Shown: positions 20,547 through 32,040 of the stretch, piece by piece
Numbering within the stretch: the stretch's first letter is position 1
How the letters are laid out: the number at the start of each line of letters is the position of its first letter
Source: Scilla litardierei
Taxonomy: Eukaryota > Streptophyta > Magnoliopsida > Asparagales > Asparagaceae
Length of the DNA stretch: 64,000 nt
Assembly (NCBI GenBank): GCA_030789695.1
Contig: CM061132.1
Span: 159,074,817-159,138,816, forward strand
Direction: 5' to 3'
Program-made: the position numbers and the translations under genes
The notes under the pieces: model-generated
The model's database searches: none
What the model saw: only the letters and a program-made list of their open reading frames with translations
What the model was told of the DNA's origin: nothing

Positions 20547-22433
20547 GTCACAACGTCCATGAGCTGCATTTATTGGTTTTTTCAGAGAAGTTTAGGCTTA
20601 GTAGGAAAATGATCACATTTCCTTCATTTCAATTTCTTATGAAATCCAACTTATATTCCACAGGGTTTACACATTCAGGTGTATGGACTACTGGTCCAAA
20701 GATTTTGCTTTTCAAGAGTGAGTCCAGCTCTACTCTTATTGCCTCTTCCCACTATGGCCAATCTATGCGTTTACGCTATAGAAAAGTGGGTTGACGTCAT
20801 CGTCGTATTCAGCGACGTGAACGGCAATAGCGAAAGCAAAACCGTCGTCGACGACTGTGCTATTTCTATCCAGCACCTCTCCAATACGTACGTAATATAA
20901 TCATTTTTCTCCTGTTGTTTCCTCTGCAGGGGAAATTAGGAGGAGAGAGGTTGCTGGTCTGAGCTCAGCATCCTGTGGATGGATCATTTTAATATATCCA
21001 GGAATCTTCCTCTTTCGAGGAACTTTATATTTTGAACCTGACGGGCGTCCTCTTTTCAATTGAGGTACAGCCAATTCTGCTGCCGGTGGATTGCATCCAT
21101 CTTTGGGAATGTCAATCCTAGCTGGCGTATTGGCAGCAGGGACGTGTGAATGAACAATCTTCTGGTTGTCCGTAAATTTATCCGGTAATTGATGTACTTT
21201 AGTCTGAATGTGAAGTATCTTCTGGATCTCATCTTCACACAGAAAAAGTATGCGGATCATAACGAGATTAGGACTTTTGTGTCCCATGATATGGTCTCAG
21301 AAGCTTCAGGCTTCTTTAGATTGCGTGCCTATTTCAATGAGACTTTGCTCATCAAATTCACAGTTATCAAGACTTGGTGGTAAACCATAAGCAAGCGGCA
21401 TCAGCAATAAGATATGGCCACAAGAGGGCCGTATCGTGATAAGCGATGCGAAATGCAGTATGTTGGTCCCTAAATATCAACATGCAACTGGGATTTAACA
21501 ATGGACGTGAAATCCATTGGAGTCTCTTTATCAGAGACTCTGATAACCCATTATAAGTATGAACATGCTACAGGATGTTCAATTTCAATGTCAGTTGCTT
21601 GGCAGAAGTCTTGAATGATATGTGTAGTGAATTCACCCACATTATAAGCTTTTGAGAAAGCTAGGTTGCGAGTGAATATAAAGACACACATAAGACCATT
21701 TTCTAGTTGATGCATTTATCAGTACAATGAAGTACCGAAAATGAGCCACTTGTGGGGTGAATAGGCCCGCAAAGGTCACCATGTATTCTCTCAATGAAGC
21801 CAGGAGACTATAACCCCACTTTCAGGAGGGAAAGTCTATCTATTAGTTTTCCCTTATGACAAAGGGGGACAAGGAAATTCAACCTTTTGAAGAATCTTTA
21901 GGTTCTCCAAAAAGATTCATTTGATGATGCGTCCATCATCGCTGATCCAGGATGACCAAGTCCATTTTGACAGAGTTAAAAACTCTGGCAATGAAAGGCA
22001 CTTCCGGTGCTCAGTCAAGTTGGCTTTATATAGGATGAATATCTATAATGATAGGGGCCCTATGGGGGGTCCAATGAAATCGTAAGTAGATGGTCTTCTG
22101 GCCATCCTCTTGACGAGTTACATATTGATATTCAATATTTATTGTCCACAATTTTCAAGTTATGTTCGTTTAAACGAAACTTCTTGAAACTTGGAAAATT
22201 CCTATATGTTTAAGGGGAGAAGTTTGCATCTTATAGTCTCGTTTTATGTGGAAGCAATATAAATGCTACACCAGTGCAACGAGGCATTGTCCACAATATT
22301 ACATACTTCATCTATAAGCAAACGAAATTTTATTTAAGTAAATGTAAAATGACATTCAAATAAAATTTCGTACAAAAGCAAATTAAAGATGAAGCTATAT
22401 GTAATTTTAAATGCATAGACATAAAGATAAGGC

Positions 22434-23456
22434 TCAATCGAGCGAGTCTTCACTCTCGAAGTCTTTTGCAGTGAAATTCGATGGCGGCTGAACAGCCGCC
22501 AAGTTTGTTTCAGGCAGAGACTTCTGGCTCGCCTGATACAGTTCCTGGAGGTGGCGAAGAGTGCGGCAGTTTCTGGACCAATGTCCAGTCATGCCACATC
22601 TATGGCATTTATCCTCCCAGTTCTTCTTAGGAATTGACACTTGTCAGTGTTCTTACGCTTCCATGTGAAGTTTCACATTTCTCTGTTGTTGTTGTTGGTC
22701 TGGGTTGCTTCTCCTTGTGCTGGCTTCATTATAGCCTTCCCTTTGTTTCTTCCTGTTTTTCCACTTCTGGGAAGAAACACGGTGGGCCTCAGGTATAGGG
22801 GCAGTACCAGCCGGACGCAAATTATGAGTGGCAAGCAGTAAATCTCTATTTTGCTCAGCCCTAAGGAGGCAAGAGATCAAATCAGAGAACTTCGTGAAGT
22901 TACATTCACGATACTGCTGCATGAGGATTGCATCTTTCTCGTGAAACGAGGTAAATGTCTTTTCCAACATGTGTTGCTCAGTCACTTCTTCACCACACAA
23001 CTTCAGGCGTGAGGTGATATTATGAAGTGCAGAGTTATACTCAGCAACAGACTTATAGTCCTGAAGTCTGAGGTTTTTCCACTCATAACTGGCACGTGGT
23101 AATATTACATCAATTTGATGTTTATACCGTGCCTCCAGAGCTGTCCACAATTCAATTGGGTCCTCTACCGTAAAGTATTCGGCCTTTAAGGTCCGATCTA
23201 TATGTCTCCTAATATAGATAATGGCTTTCGTCTTATCCACATCAGAGACAATGGTAGGAGGGCTGCTAGATGATTGGGCCGCTTCTGGGGCCTTACTAGC
23301 AGAAGTATCGGCCGCTGCTGGGGCCGATGAAGGAACCAAAATTGAGCAAAGGAGGGCCATCGAACGCAAGTGGAACTTCGGGTCCACTCGCCAACTCAGG
23401 TAATTCTTTCCTGCATCATCAAGAACTTCGAAATCGACGTTTGCCAATTTTACCAT
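22434..23456 (-). pseudogene. Copia gag (nearly intact, two in-frame stops)
   Basis: Starts MVKLANVDFEVLDD and keeps one frame for 267 codons: GKNYLSWRVDPKFHL, a Ser/Ala/Pro insert, TLKAEYFTVEDPIELWTALE, then SVAEYNSALHNITSRLKLCG and FTKFSDLISCLLRAEQNRDL. Stops TAA and TGA at about 22644-22655 separate it from the same-frame zinc knuckle CHRCGMTGHWSRNC and an acidic tail to 22434. Apart from those stops it has the normal length and order of copia gag that packages element RNA. Confidence 0.85.
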
Positions 23457-25608
23457 TTATCTATGTAATTTGAAATAAGTATGAATTAATTAAAATGTAA
23501 ATTCATGCATAAAGTATAAAATAAGTAAAATGTGGGGATCGGCCAGATACCCAAAAAAACGTACAAAGTCCAAAGTCCGATATACAGTTCATAAATAAAA
23601 GAAAAATACAAGTTGGAAACCCAGAATGGGTCCTTATATTTTGCAAATTTCGCGTTCGTCTCCATTTGTCGGTACACCGGTCTTTGGCATGAATACATTT
23701 AATCCTCACTTACAAATTCTCTCAAAAGAAAATAAAAGTGCAAGGAATATAAAAGGTATCAAACTTGCCGATCCCAAAAAACACATTTTAACTTATATAA
23801 ACATCCACACAGTTTATAATATGCTACAGGCACAAAAGAAACAACCACGCATATAACTCAGGCATATATAATATGGAAAAAGAGACTATAAAATATAATA
23901 ATCTCTCGGACCACGGGGAGACGTCATACACCGTTAGGTTAGTTGACTAACGGCAGAGCGGTCGCAGGATCCTTAAGATAATTATATTTTGAAAAATCCT
24001 ACTATTCCATAAATAATTGATAATGCAAGAGTGATATGTAACATAATTTTGGAAATTTAACTAACTGGGCTACAGGCCCAAACAAGAATTAAAAATGAAT
24101 TATTATTATGATTGGGGCTGTAGGCCCATCAGTAAAATTATTTTAATAATCAATTTATTATTAATATTTGGGCTGCAGGCCCATTTGCAAAAATTTAAGT
24201 AACATATTAATATTGCAATGGGATTAACTAGGCTTCTGGCCCAATTTAGAAGTCAAAATTAATAATTAATCTCAATGGGGCTGCTGGCCCATAAAACTTA
24301 TATGCATTGTTATAAAATGGGCTTCAGGCCCAAATTAGAACACAAAATTAATTATTATTCTAATATGGGATGTAGGCCCATAAGCAAAATGAAAATCATA
24401 TTAATTAGCAATTTAAATTATTTGGCCTTCAGGCCCAAATAACCAGACAAAATGAGCTAATTTTATGTAGTAGGCTGCAGGCCTAATAGTTCGCCATCTA
24501 ATTTATTAAATAGAATAGAACGTAGGCCCTTAAACAAATATTAGGGTTAATGGTAAGGGAATATGAAAAGTCCCAAAATCCAAATTGTTTTTCTTCAGAT
24601 CACACAGAGAGCCCCCTCATCATGGTGCGCTGACTGCAGACCCCCCCTTCTGTTATATTATCTATTTAATTACTGGGCTTTTGGCCCATCAGGGAAAGCC
24701 CAAGCCTCTTCTCTCCCCTAATCCTAATTAGAGTTTTAAGTGGTAAAATAGCCGCCAGGGGAGTCAAAATGACTCCACATATCCACCTTCCATATTTATT
24801 TCGGTGCCCCCCTCTGCAAGTGGGAGGCGAAATGATGCAGGCATAGCCTCCCAAGGGGGGCGGCAAACCAACACGGACAGAGGCCCCCCTTGACAGGAGG
24901 GGACGGGGGATGCTACAGGTGAGTCCTCCCTTGACAGGAGGGGGTGGGCGGCGCTACGTGAAGGATCGAGCCCCCCTTCGGGGGGGGGGGGGGATTTGGG
25001 GGAGAGAAAAAAAACAGGTTACAATCGGATTGAAGAAGACTGATAGCCATATAAGCAATGTTCTGTGTTACAATCGCCGTACAGAGAGGTGTGATAGCAC
25101 TCTAGCCCAAGTTCCGTGTTAAAAAAGCTTTACAGATTGAGCCTTACATAGTGTGTTTGCGTTGTATTAGCATGATGAAGAAATTATTTCTTTGGATATT
25201 ATTTACTTCATTTTTGTTAAAGGTGATTTTTCGTAAACATCGATGGCAATAGCCTGCATTCAATGGATTAAATTTTGTTCCTTTCTTTTCCTCCAAACAG
25301 GTTTTTGTTTTTGTTTTTGTTTTTTTTAAATTAAAAAAAAAGCTGTCATAAAGCCCAAATAAGGGGAATATGTGTGAAAACAGGATTGGGTTTTATATAT
25401 TGATCAAGTACACCATAAATCAAAAGATGTGCTCAAGATATTATCTCAATTAAATAGGTAGAGAGAAAAATAAAATCCCCACTCCAGCAACGACTTGCAG
25501 ATTCGTCACAACTTTGCCGCAACAAACAAGATTCCTTCGCGGGAAATTTTGTAGGGAAGATGTGTTGCTCAAAAAGATTTTCTCTAGAGCGAATTCGTGC
25601 TGATAACG
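23457..25608 (-). other. Long non-coding leader of copia element
   Basis: 2.15 kb between gag and the 5' LTR, more than ten times the LTR length. Three zones on the plus strand: AT-rich (23457-24060), a GGGCTnnAGGCCCA array (24067-24688), and a G/C-run zone (24600-25010) with two CCCTTGACAGGAGGGG copies (about 24887 and 24927) and a G run at 24978-24994. The minus-strand sequence nearest the LTR carries the primer region CGTTATCAGCACG (25596-25608). Confidence 0.7.
24067..24688. repeat. Eleven-copy GGGCTnnAGGCCCA array
   Basis: Copies start at 24067, 24115, 24170, 24230, 24278, 24319, 24367, 24424, 24472, about 24519 and 24675, mostly 41-60 bp apart with AT-rich spacers. Each core is a quasi-palindrome (GGGC...GCCCA) and could form a short hairpin. 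GGCCCA is also the core of plant site II promoter elements. Confidence 0.85.
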
Positions 25609-25795
25609 TATTGAGAGATATTCGGAGAAGAGGGTAAACAATCTCTAGGAGTAGCCATGGCATAAGCCATGGCTCTCTATATATTCATTAACTTAATAGA
25701 ATTTAGGAGTCCAAGGGACTCCCCACTAAGATAGTGGGGAGTAATGGTGAGATGATGAGGGGAGGGAGGCCAAAGGCCTCCCTCAACTCACAACA
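25609..25795 (-). repeat. 5' LTR of copia element, hairpin-rich
   Basis: 187 bp with perfect inverted repeats: AGCCATGG/CCATGGCT (25653-25674), GGAGTCC/GGACTCC (25706-25722), ACTCCCCACTA/TAGTGGGGAGT (25718-25742) and GAGGGAGGCC/GGCCTCCCTC (25762-25784). Confidence 0.92.
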
Positions 25796-26099
25796 TAACT
25801 ATAATTGTTCAAAGAAATATGGATTACATATTTCGTACTCGATATTGTATTAACTTTTTATATAGCTGACTAATGGGATGCTTCATGGACATTACATTCA
25901 TTCTTATATCTACGTTTACAAGAAACTTTAACAGTTTAAAAATAAGGAGATGATTATGGATGATGCAATGCAGTAAATCGTCCATTGCAAACTATAAATT
26001 TAAGAGGATTCAAATCCTTGATAATGAAGTTCTTTGCAAAAATAATCAAACCAGTTGAAACCATTGATCATCTCATGATTCCATGTTCAAGTCTTCAGG

Positions 26100-27260
26100 A
26101 AAGGTTAGTGTAACCGTTGTTATTAAAATAGGTATCTAGGTATCGGAAGACATCCAAAAGCCCATATACATAATTCTTAATCACCTCTTAATGTAGTTGT
26201 ACAACTATCTCCTTGTTATGAATTAATGGACATTCACATCATTTGATATTGGTTATATGAATTGGAATGTGTAGAAGCAGTCGTACTTCTATGTTACAAA
26301 TGAATGGACTTGCATACCATGTCTACATTCATGCAAATGATGATTGGTTATATGAAGAGGAATTGGCAGAGACATCCATACTTATGTCACCAACCATAGC
26401 CATTAAACCATTGTTTAATGGAATTATTAAGGTATTATAAGAAGATGAAGAATTTGAAGTCATTTGTCTACACACACATGAGGCTGTAGTATATAAATAG
26501 AGGTTATCTACCTTACTTGAGTACATCTCAATATTGTTCTCGACATCAATAATAGTCTATATACTCCTCTTCCATCTATTTTTGTCCTTGTCCTTGTTGT
26601 TTTTTGGTTTTTATAGTTGTCGTACTACAATTGTTCTTTGTTCTTCGTTGTTCCATAACACGTTATCAGCACGAAGGTTTTACAAAGTCTTGATCTTCTC
26701 CTTAAAGTTTTCAATATAAGTGTAAATGGAAAATATTAAGAAAAATGAAGATGTATGCTTGTTAGATAGTGGCACTACACAAACAGTTCTTCGTAACAAA
26801 TAATTTTTCTCAAGTACTACATTATGCAAGGCAAATGTCCATACAATTTCTGGCCATCTTAAACTCATTGATGGCTGTGGGAACGCCACTGTTGTTTTAC
26901 CTAATAGCATTGTCTTACATCTTGAAGATACATTGTTAAGTGTTAAATCAATGAGAACCTACTTAGTTATGAAGGTACATGTCGTAATGGGTACCACCTT
27001 GAAACTATAGATAAAAGACAAGGAATATCGTTATATCATCTCTTATAAGATGCGCCAAAAGACCATCCATAAGAAGTGGAAAGCTTCTATCACGTGATTA
27101 TATTCTTTTTCAATATGAGCTATAAAATATTATACTACCATGTCCTGGAAATTAGTAAACCTTGATGAGTTTGGACATTGGCATGATTGTCTTAGCATCC
27201 AGTTGCTGCATAGAATCGTCATGAATACTAGAGGACATATTAAATTATGACTACATAATT
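26100..27260 (+). mobile_element. Old copia relic (LTR end, primer site, protease, start of integrase)
   Basis: An LTR-like stretch ends CCATAACA at 26660 and is followed by CGTTATCAGCACGAAGG, the same primer-site type as the neighbouring copia element. Gag is missing. Protease text (CLLDSGTTQTVLRN, ANVHTISGHLKLIDG, VVLPNSIVLHLED) at 26740-26960 is broken by stops. Integrase-start text (LDEFGHWHDCLS, RGHIKL) ends near 27260. The left border is not resolved. Confidence 0.7.
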
Positions 27261-27261
27261 C

Positions 27262-28230
27262 CAAAGCCTTGTTCAGCCACTGGTAGTGGTAGTGCAGCAT
27301 CGCCAATGGTAGTGGTGGCCCATGGGTTAATTTTTTCGGTTCAAAATTATAAATGAAAGTAAGAAAGGATGTAAAGGAATAAATAGAGATAGAATTGATA
27401 TTACAGAAGTAAAATTTAACGGGTTATGTGACATGGTGTTACATGATGAAAAAATGGTAGGGTATTTAAGTGATTTTTAGGAAAACTTTAAATGTGTTTT
27501 GAGTCATTACCCCTTGCATTTATTTATATATTTTTATTTTTATTTTATTTCGATTAAAACAGAATGGTTAAAGTGAAGAGTTACAACAGTGGTGTTGTGT
27601 GGTGACAATGTACCATTATGGCTAAAGAGCAAATTTAATAAGATGATGATTGGATCAACTTTATTATACGGTACATAGTGTTGGGCAATCACGAAGAAGC
27701 ACGAACAAAGTTTGGATATGTGGTAGAGATGTGAATCTTATGGTGGATGGATGGAAACACGAGACTATTGTTAGAATATAAAAATATTTCCTTAACCATT
27801 ATCACAACTCTAGAGTTTTGGTGTATTGACAAGGAATTTCAACTTAGTATCCGAGCATCCCAGGTTCGAATCTCATTGGATGCATAATTAAAAAATATGC
27901 GATCCAGCTTTCAGCCCATAAAGGGGCCATCAACTTGATGGGACATGTTAGAATATAAAATATTTCCTTAACCATCATCACAACCCTAGAGTTTTGGTGT
28001 ATTGGCAAGAAATTTCAACTTATATAAGGTAAGAATAAGGATGTGTTTGCTAATTTGACTCAATAGATGCTTTGTTGATTGGATTCCATAAACGCTCAAG
28101 TTAGTCTCCATAAACACATATGATAATCTTAAATCAAGAGAGAGATTTCAAATATTAAGAATAAGATACCTACCTATTGTAAGGTAAAATATTTATAGAA
28201 TTAAGCAATAGTGCTTTAGTAACTTCACCC
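27262..28230. repeat. AT-rich region with a direct repeat holding a tRNA B-box-like motif
   Basis: 27772-27847 and 27951-28025 are direct copies (GTTAGAATATAAAA, TTTCCTTAACCAT, TAGAGTTTTGGTGTATTG, AATTTCAACTTA). Between them CCCAGGTTCGAATCTCATTG (about 27869) contains GGTTCGAATC, the usual Pol III B box. No matching A box or tRNA fold was found, so a SINE-like origin is only a suggestion. The rest shows nothing recognisable. Confidence 0.5.
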
Positions 28231-29930
28231 TCCGTCTATTGATAACCCCACAGGCTGGTATGGCCCCTTTAGTGGGGCTTGATGGAACTAGATCCTGTTG
28301 CGGGGTAAGTTCTGTGTACAATGAATTTATATAGAGGGGGAACCAAGGGCACGATGGTTACAAGTTGGGCAAGGATTGGGTAGGCCATTTACAAGTAGAG
28401 CGGTGATGTCGAGGCCAGACGCACTTCGCAGGACGATCTCTGGATCAATACTACAGGTTCACCGCTTGTTAGTCGCTCTCCTTGAGTTGGTTGCCGGTTG
28501 CTCGCTGCTTGGATGAGCTCACCTGTGCAAAGAGCAGCTCGTCAGAAAGGCCGGGTTGGGTTCCAACCTGTAGCCTTTCCGTTGCCTAAGTTAAAATTAG
28601 GGCTTAGAAATTTGGGTCAGACACGTATGTCGAGCTAGATGTAGGTCGACCTTACGTGGCGAGCTTGGGAGAAAGAACAAATATATGGACAATATTTGAT
28701 CTTATGTGCGTGTGAGTTTTAGAATCAATTCGCCAACCTTTTTCTCGGTAAAAGTGGAGGGGTATTTATAGCTGAAGGAAGCAGTTAGGTGGGTTGAGCT
28801 GGCGTGCTGAGCTGGCGTGTCAGACAGCGGAAGGTTCGGTCGAGGATGTCAGAGTTGTGCGTGTCAGCCATGCTTTTGTCAGACGACGCAACGGCCAGGG
28901 GGTGCTTTGTCAGAGTGTCAGAGTGTCAGGGCCGAAAGCACCTGATGGTCAGACGGCGCAGTGGCCAGGGGTGCTTTGTCAGATTATCGAGCGGCGTAAG
29001 TGTCAGCGACGTTCTCATACAAGGGCGTTTGTCATGTTCGATTGGGTTGAAGGACCATCGGAGTGTGTCTGAAGAGCGAGGCCCCACATGGGTTGCTAGG
29101 TCGCTCTAGGAGGATGATGGGCGAGCTCGTTGCTCGACCATCGAAAATGGAGGGGAGCTAGAGACCTAACAGCAAGGCCGGGGCGAAGTGCGACTTTCCT
29201 GTTAGGTGGGGCAGACTTCATGGATGGCGATCGGGCTAAGAGGGAGCAGGCGACCAACCGGCAAGGTTGGGACAAGGCATGCCCTTTCTGCTAGTCGAGG
29301 CGGGCTTCACAGAGAGCGGGCGAGCTTGTCATGTGTCTGGCGAACTCGGAGGGGGGTCGAGGTATCACGATCTTAGGTCGTAACAATTGCCCCGGCATTC
29401 GAGCTTGAGTCAGAAGCCCAGCCTAGTTCAGATGACGTACAATCTCTCCATCTGCTCGGAGGGGACGGCCTTCGCTCTAAGAGTTTTGAAACGGCGGCAG
29501 TTATTTTGAAAAGCCCACCCACTGTTTTGCTACCATCAATTCGATTTGAAATGCAGGAAGAGATCGAGGCGGCCCAGCCATCCAGGAGGCGACGCGTGGT
29601 GGACATGACTGTGGGTGGTAGTCGAGGCGTTAGAAGAGCCCGGATTTGCACCACGTGGCTGAGCTTCAATGGCGGAGATGGATCGGTGTTTGCTATAAAT
29701 AGGGGATGATGGGAAACGATGAGAGCTTCTTCCCTTTCTGAGTCCGAGTTTTCTTCTTCTTCTGAGTTTCCGATCATCGTCTCCGTCGTTGTTGTCGTCG
29801 GAGTTCGTGCTACAGTTTCGATCGCTTCACCGGACCATCTTCCTTCTGCTAGGTATTGTTCTTACTCCTTAGCATAGGTTCTCCTACTTCTTCACGTTCG
29901 ACGGCTTCGAAAGAGATAGAACAGTGGTTT
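28230..29930 (+). promoter_or_regulatory. Probable LTR/leader and promoter of Tat-like element
   Basis: GC-rich, non-coding sequence leading into the gag-like frame. TGCTATAAATAGGGG at 29689-29703 is a good TATA box, about 230 bp before a possible intron (GTATTG donor after CTGCTAG at about 29852, TTTAG acceptor at about 29930). LTR borders could not be fixed. Confidence 0.5.
29690..29700 (+). promoter_or_regulatory. TATA box of Tat-like element
   Basis: GCTATAAATAG in a GC-rich context, followed 20-35 nt later by ATGATGGGAAACGATGAG, a plausible transcription start zone. Confidence 0.6.
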
Positions 29931-30152
29931 AGGGGCGACGGAGCACGGGACAGCTCGCCGCGGACACGGAGGAAGGGGTGGAGGAGACTTCACCGGTCAG
30001 TCAGGGCCGTCCCGAGAGTAGGCCAGCGGCCGAGCTTGCCATAGGTTCATCGTTGGCGATTTCTAGGGATCCGAGGAAGGGAAAGGGGCCGGCCATGATG
30101 AAGCACATGCTATCCGCTCGGGCCATCGTAACCATAGACGAGGCTGGGAACG
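29931..30152 (+). pseudogene. Tat-like gag gene, piece 1
   Basis: An open frame with GVEETSPVSQGRPESRP, then RDPRKGKGPAMMKHML and ARAIVTIDEAGN reaches the insertion site at 30152. The frame resumes at 51991 after the GAACG duplication. The upstream boundary is a TAG/acceptor at about 29930. Confidence 0.65.
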
Positions 30153-31462
30153 TGTAACAGCCGGTATTTCTAGGCGTGTGATTATTGTGTGTGCACGTAT
30201 TTTTGTTTTGATCATCCGGATGTTTTCGTGTGCGAGTTCCGTTTTTGTACGTCAATGCGAGCGCGTCAATGTTTTTAAATTTCTTCATGCATGAGTAATT
30301 AGCTTTAACACTAATAAATTATCCGAATTAAGTTACTAATTAATTAACCTACCCAATTGATTTCCACCGTATGGGCAGTTGAGATTCAACATACAATTGA
30401 ACCTCCAGCTATCCCTCCTTCAACTGATGTTCCCCCCATTGTTCTTATAACATTAACACCAATAGCAGCAAGGAACGTTGCCAGCAACATTTTTTCTTTC
30501 CATGTAAATCAATTCCTATTCCAATCAGCCCCAAAAACAAATCCTCCATCAAAAATTCTTCCCCAAACCAGAAACAATCCACAACCCAAATCAGTCCCCA
30601 AAATCAATCCCAAACTGATTTTCCTTGAAATCAAAAATATAGATACAAGAAGAAATCTGAAACCGAACCTCAGATTCATTTCAGATTCAAAGAAATCAAA
30701 AATCAGATCTGAAACCATTTCAAATTCAAACAACCCAACCTCAAATCTGAAACTATACTTCATCTTCTTCCTCTTCTTCCTCCCCTTGGCCACACCACCC
30801 CCTCACCCCTCGCCTGAAGCCGTGCGCCGCCACCCCCTGTGGTCGTTTGTTGCCCGCACGGGCCTGCAGGGTCGCCGGATCGCCGCCGGAGAGCACGCGC
30901 CGCCGCCGCACCTCCCTGCCACCGAGAGCTGCTGGCCGTGCCTCCTCCCCTACCGCGTGCGCTACGTAAGCACTTCCCCTTTTGGTTGTTGCTGCAAACG
31001 AAATGAAAAGAAAAAAAATAATAAGAGATGGAGAGAAGTGTTGAATATTGGACTCCCCGGATTTGGTTTTGATGATGAGCAAACATAAATAATCCATGAA
31101 CTAACAATTTGTGAGCGCAGTATTGGAGATCGTCGCCAATTTCACGAGAACATTCAAAGCGACATCTCAACACTTCCCAAAGCTCATATTCATGCCTAAA
31201 GCTTCGTTGAAGCTCTTGCAACGCTTTGGAAGTTATGAAGATTCAATCGAAGCTCTCGAAGACCGTTTATTAAGGTTTTATTTATAGTCTTTTAGTTTCG
31301 ATTGATAGATTGTTAAGCCTTGAGTATATCTTACGTTTCTATCTTCATTTCGCTCATTTCGTAGCTCTAGGATCCTTGCACAAGTTCATTCTAACTTCCT
31401 CGAAGCGTCGCGCTTCGATTCGGTTTTGTATGTGCATGTTAGTTGGTACAAAAACAAGTACT

Positions 31463-31977
31463 GACCGACTAGATGGTGATCTAGTCGGTCGGCAACTGTT
31501 CTTGGACCGACTAGTTTGATTCCTTAATTTCTTGGACTTTACTGTTTACAGTTAGTCGGTCTACGTTGACTCACCGACCGACTAGTTTGTGAACTAGTCG
31601 GTCAGTGATGCTTCTTTGACCGACTAGTTGTGACTTACTGTTCACTCTAAATTTCACCTAAGCTACTGTTTACCGTTAGTCGGTCTAAGAACGTTTGGTG
31701 ACCGACTAGTTGACAATTTAGTCGGTCAACTTTTGTTCTTGGACCGACTAAGTCACTTTGCATTCAGACTAGTCATTTTGCCTCTTAGTCGGTCTACGTT
31801 CACTGACTGACCGACTAGTTGTGAAACTAGTCGGTCAGAAAGTCTTCTTGGACCGACTAGATTTCTAGGTCTGAAATTCTATCTCTTCTCAGATCTACTC
31901 TTAGTCGGTCCACGTTGTTTGGCTGACCGACTAGTTGATGAACTAGTCGGTCAGTGATTGTTCTTTGACCGACTAAG
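31463..31977. repeat. GACCGACTAG / CTAGTCGGTC box cluster in 5' LTR
   Basis: About fifteen 10-bp boxes in alternating orientation, arranged as about four units of roughly 115 bp: TAGTCGGTC, 20 bp, GACCGACTAG, 7 bp, CTAGTCGGTC, 15 bp, GACCGACTA. The inner pair forms a strong hairpin. Same in the 3' LTR at 42084-42597. Matches the repeated-motif boxes with CGG-CCG core known in Sireviruses. Confidence 0.93.
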
Positions 31978-32029
31978 TCTCACAGATTTCTATCCGTTGG
32001 TGAATGACCTAACTTGTGTTTTTGGGTTC

Positions 32030-32040
32030 CTATAAATACG
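32030..32040 (+). promoter_or_regulatory. Likely Sirevirus promoter TATA element
   Basis: CCTATAAATACG lies about 55 bp downstream of the last palindromic box, the spacing expected for the Sirevirus promoter region. Confidence 0.6.

Larger units (their letters stand above)
18431..22430 (-). pseudogene. Broken copia pol (integrase, RT, RNase H)
   Basis: Total length minus inserts (about 3.05 kb) is near that of a full copia pol, but all frames are interrupted. Recognisable on the minus strand: the GPIHPTSG integrase block near 21770-21960, and an integrase-RT spacer open for 128 codons at 20901-21287 with AAELAVPQLKRGRPSG. VVDDGFAFAIAVHV follows near 20830. RT and RNase H (18430-19590) carry many stops. 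No intact catalytic motif seen. Confidence 0.75.
18244..25795 (-). mobile_element. Ty1/copia element with 187-bp LTRs and long leader
   Basis: LTRs 18244-18430 and 25609-25795 differ at two bases by eye. A TAACT duplication flanks the element (18239-18243, 25796-25800). On the minus strand: LTR, primer region CGTTATCAGCACG, a 2.15 kb leader, gag, zinc knuckle, broken protease, integrase and RT, polypurine AGATGAGGGGGAG, LTR. Integrase text (LGHPGSAMM, IERIHGDLCGPIHPTSG) and a spacer (LKRGRPSGSKYKVPRKRK) place it in the copia group whose gag ends with a GHWSRNCR knuckle. Pol is interrupted by two foldback elements. Confidence 0.92.

Noticed and set aside
24067..24688. CRISPR or minisatellite gene cluster
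   Set aside because: The 14-bp core and AT-rich spacers do not fit CRISPR, and there is no cas-like gene. Kept as a repeat array in a copia leader.
27860..27900. tRNA gene
   Set aside because: A B-box-like GGTTCGAATC is present but no A box, acceptor stem or anticodon arm could be folded.
30357..31088. Host gene with a 243-codon open frame
   Set aside because: It lies in the Tekay-like LTR and recurs, broken, in the right LTR at 48838-49540; low-complexity composition and no domain.
31463..31977. CRISPR-like array of short repeats
   Set aside because: Boxes are 10 bp, alternate in orientation and have unequal spacers; they lie inside an LTR and occur again in the second LTR and upstream of the third ORF.
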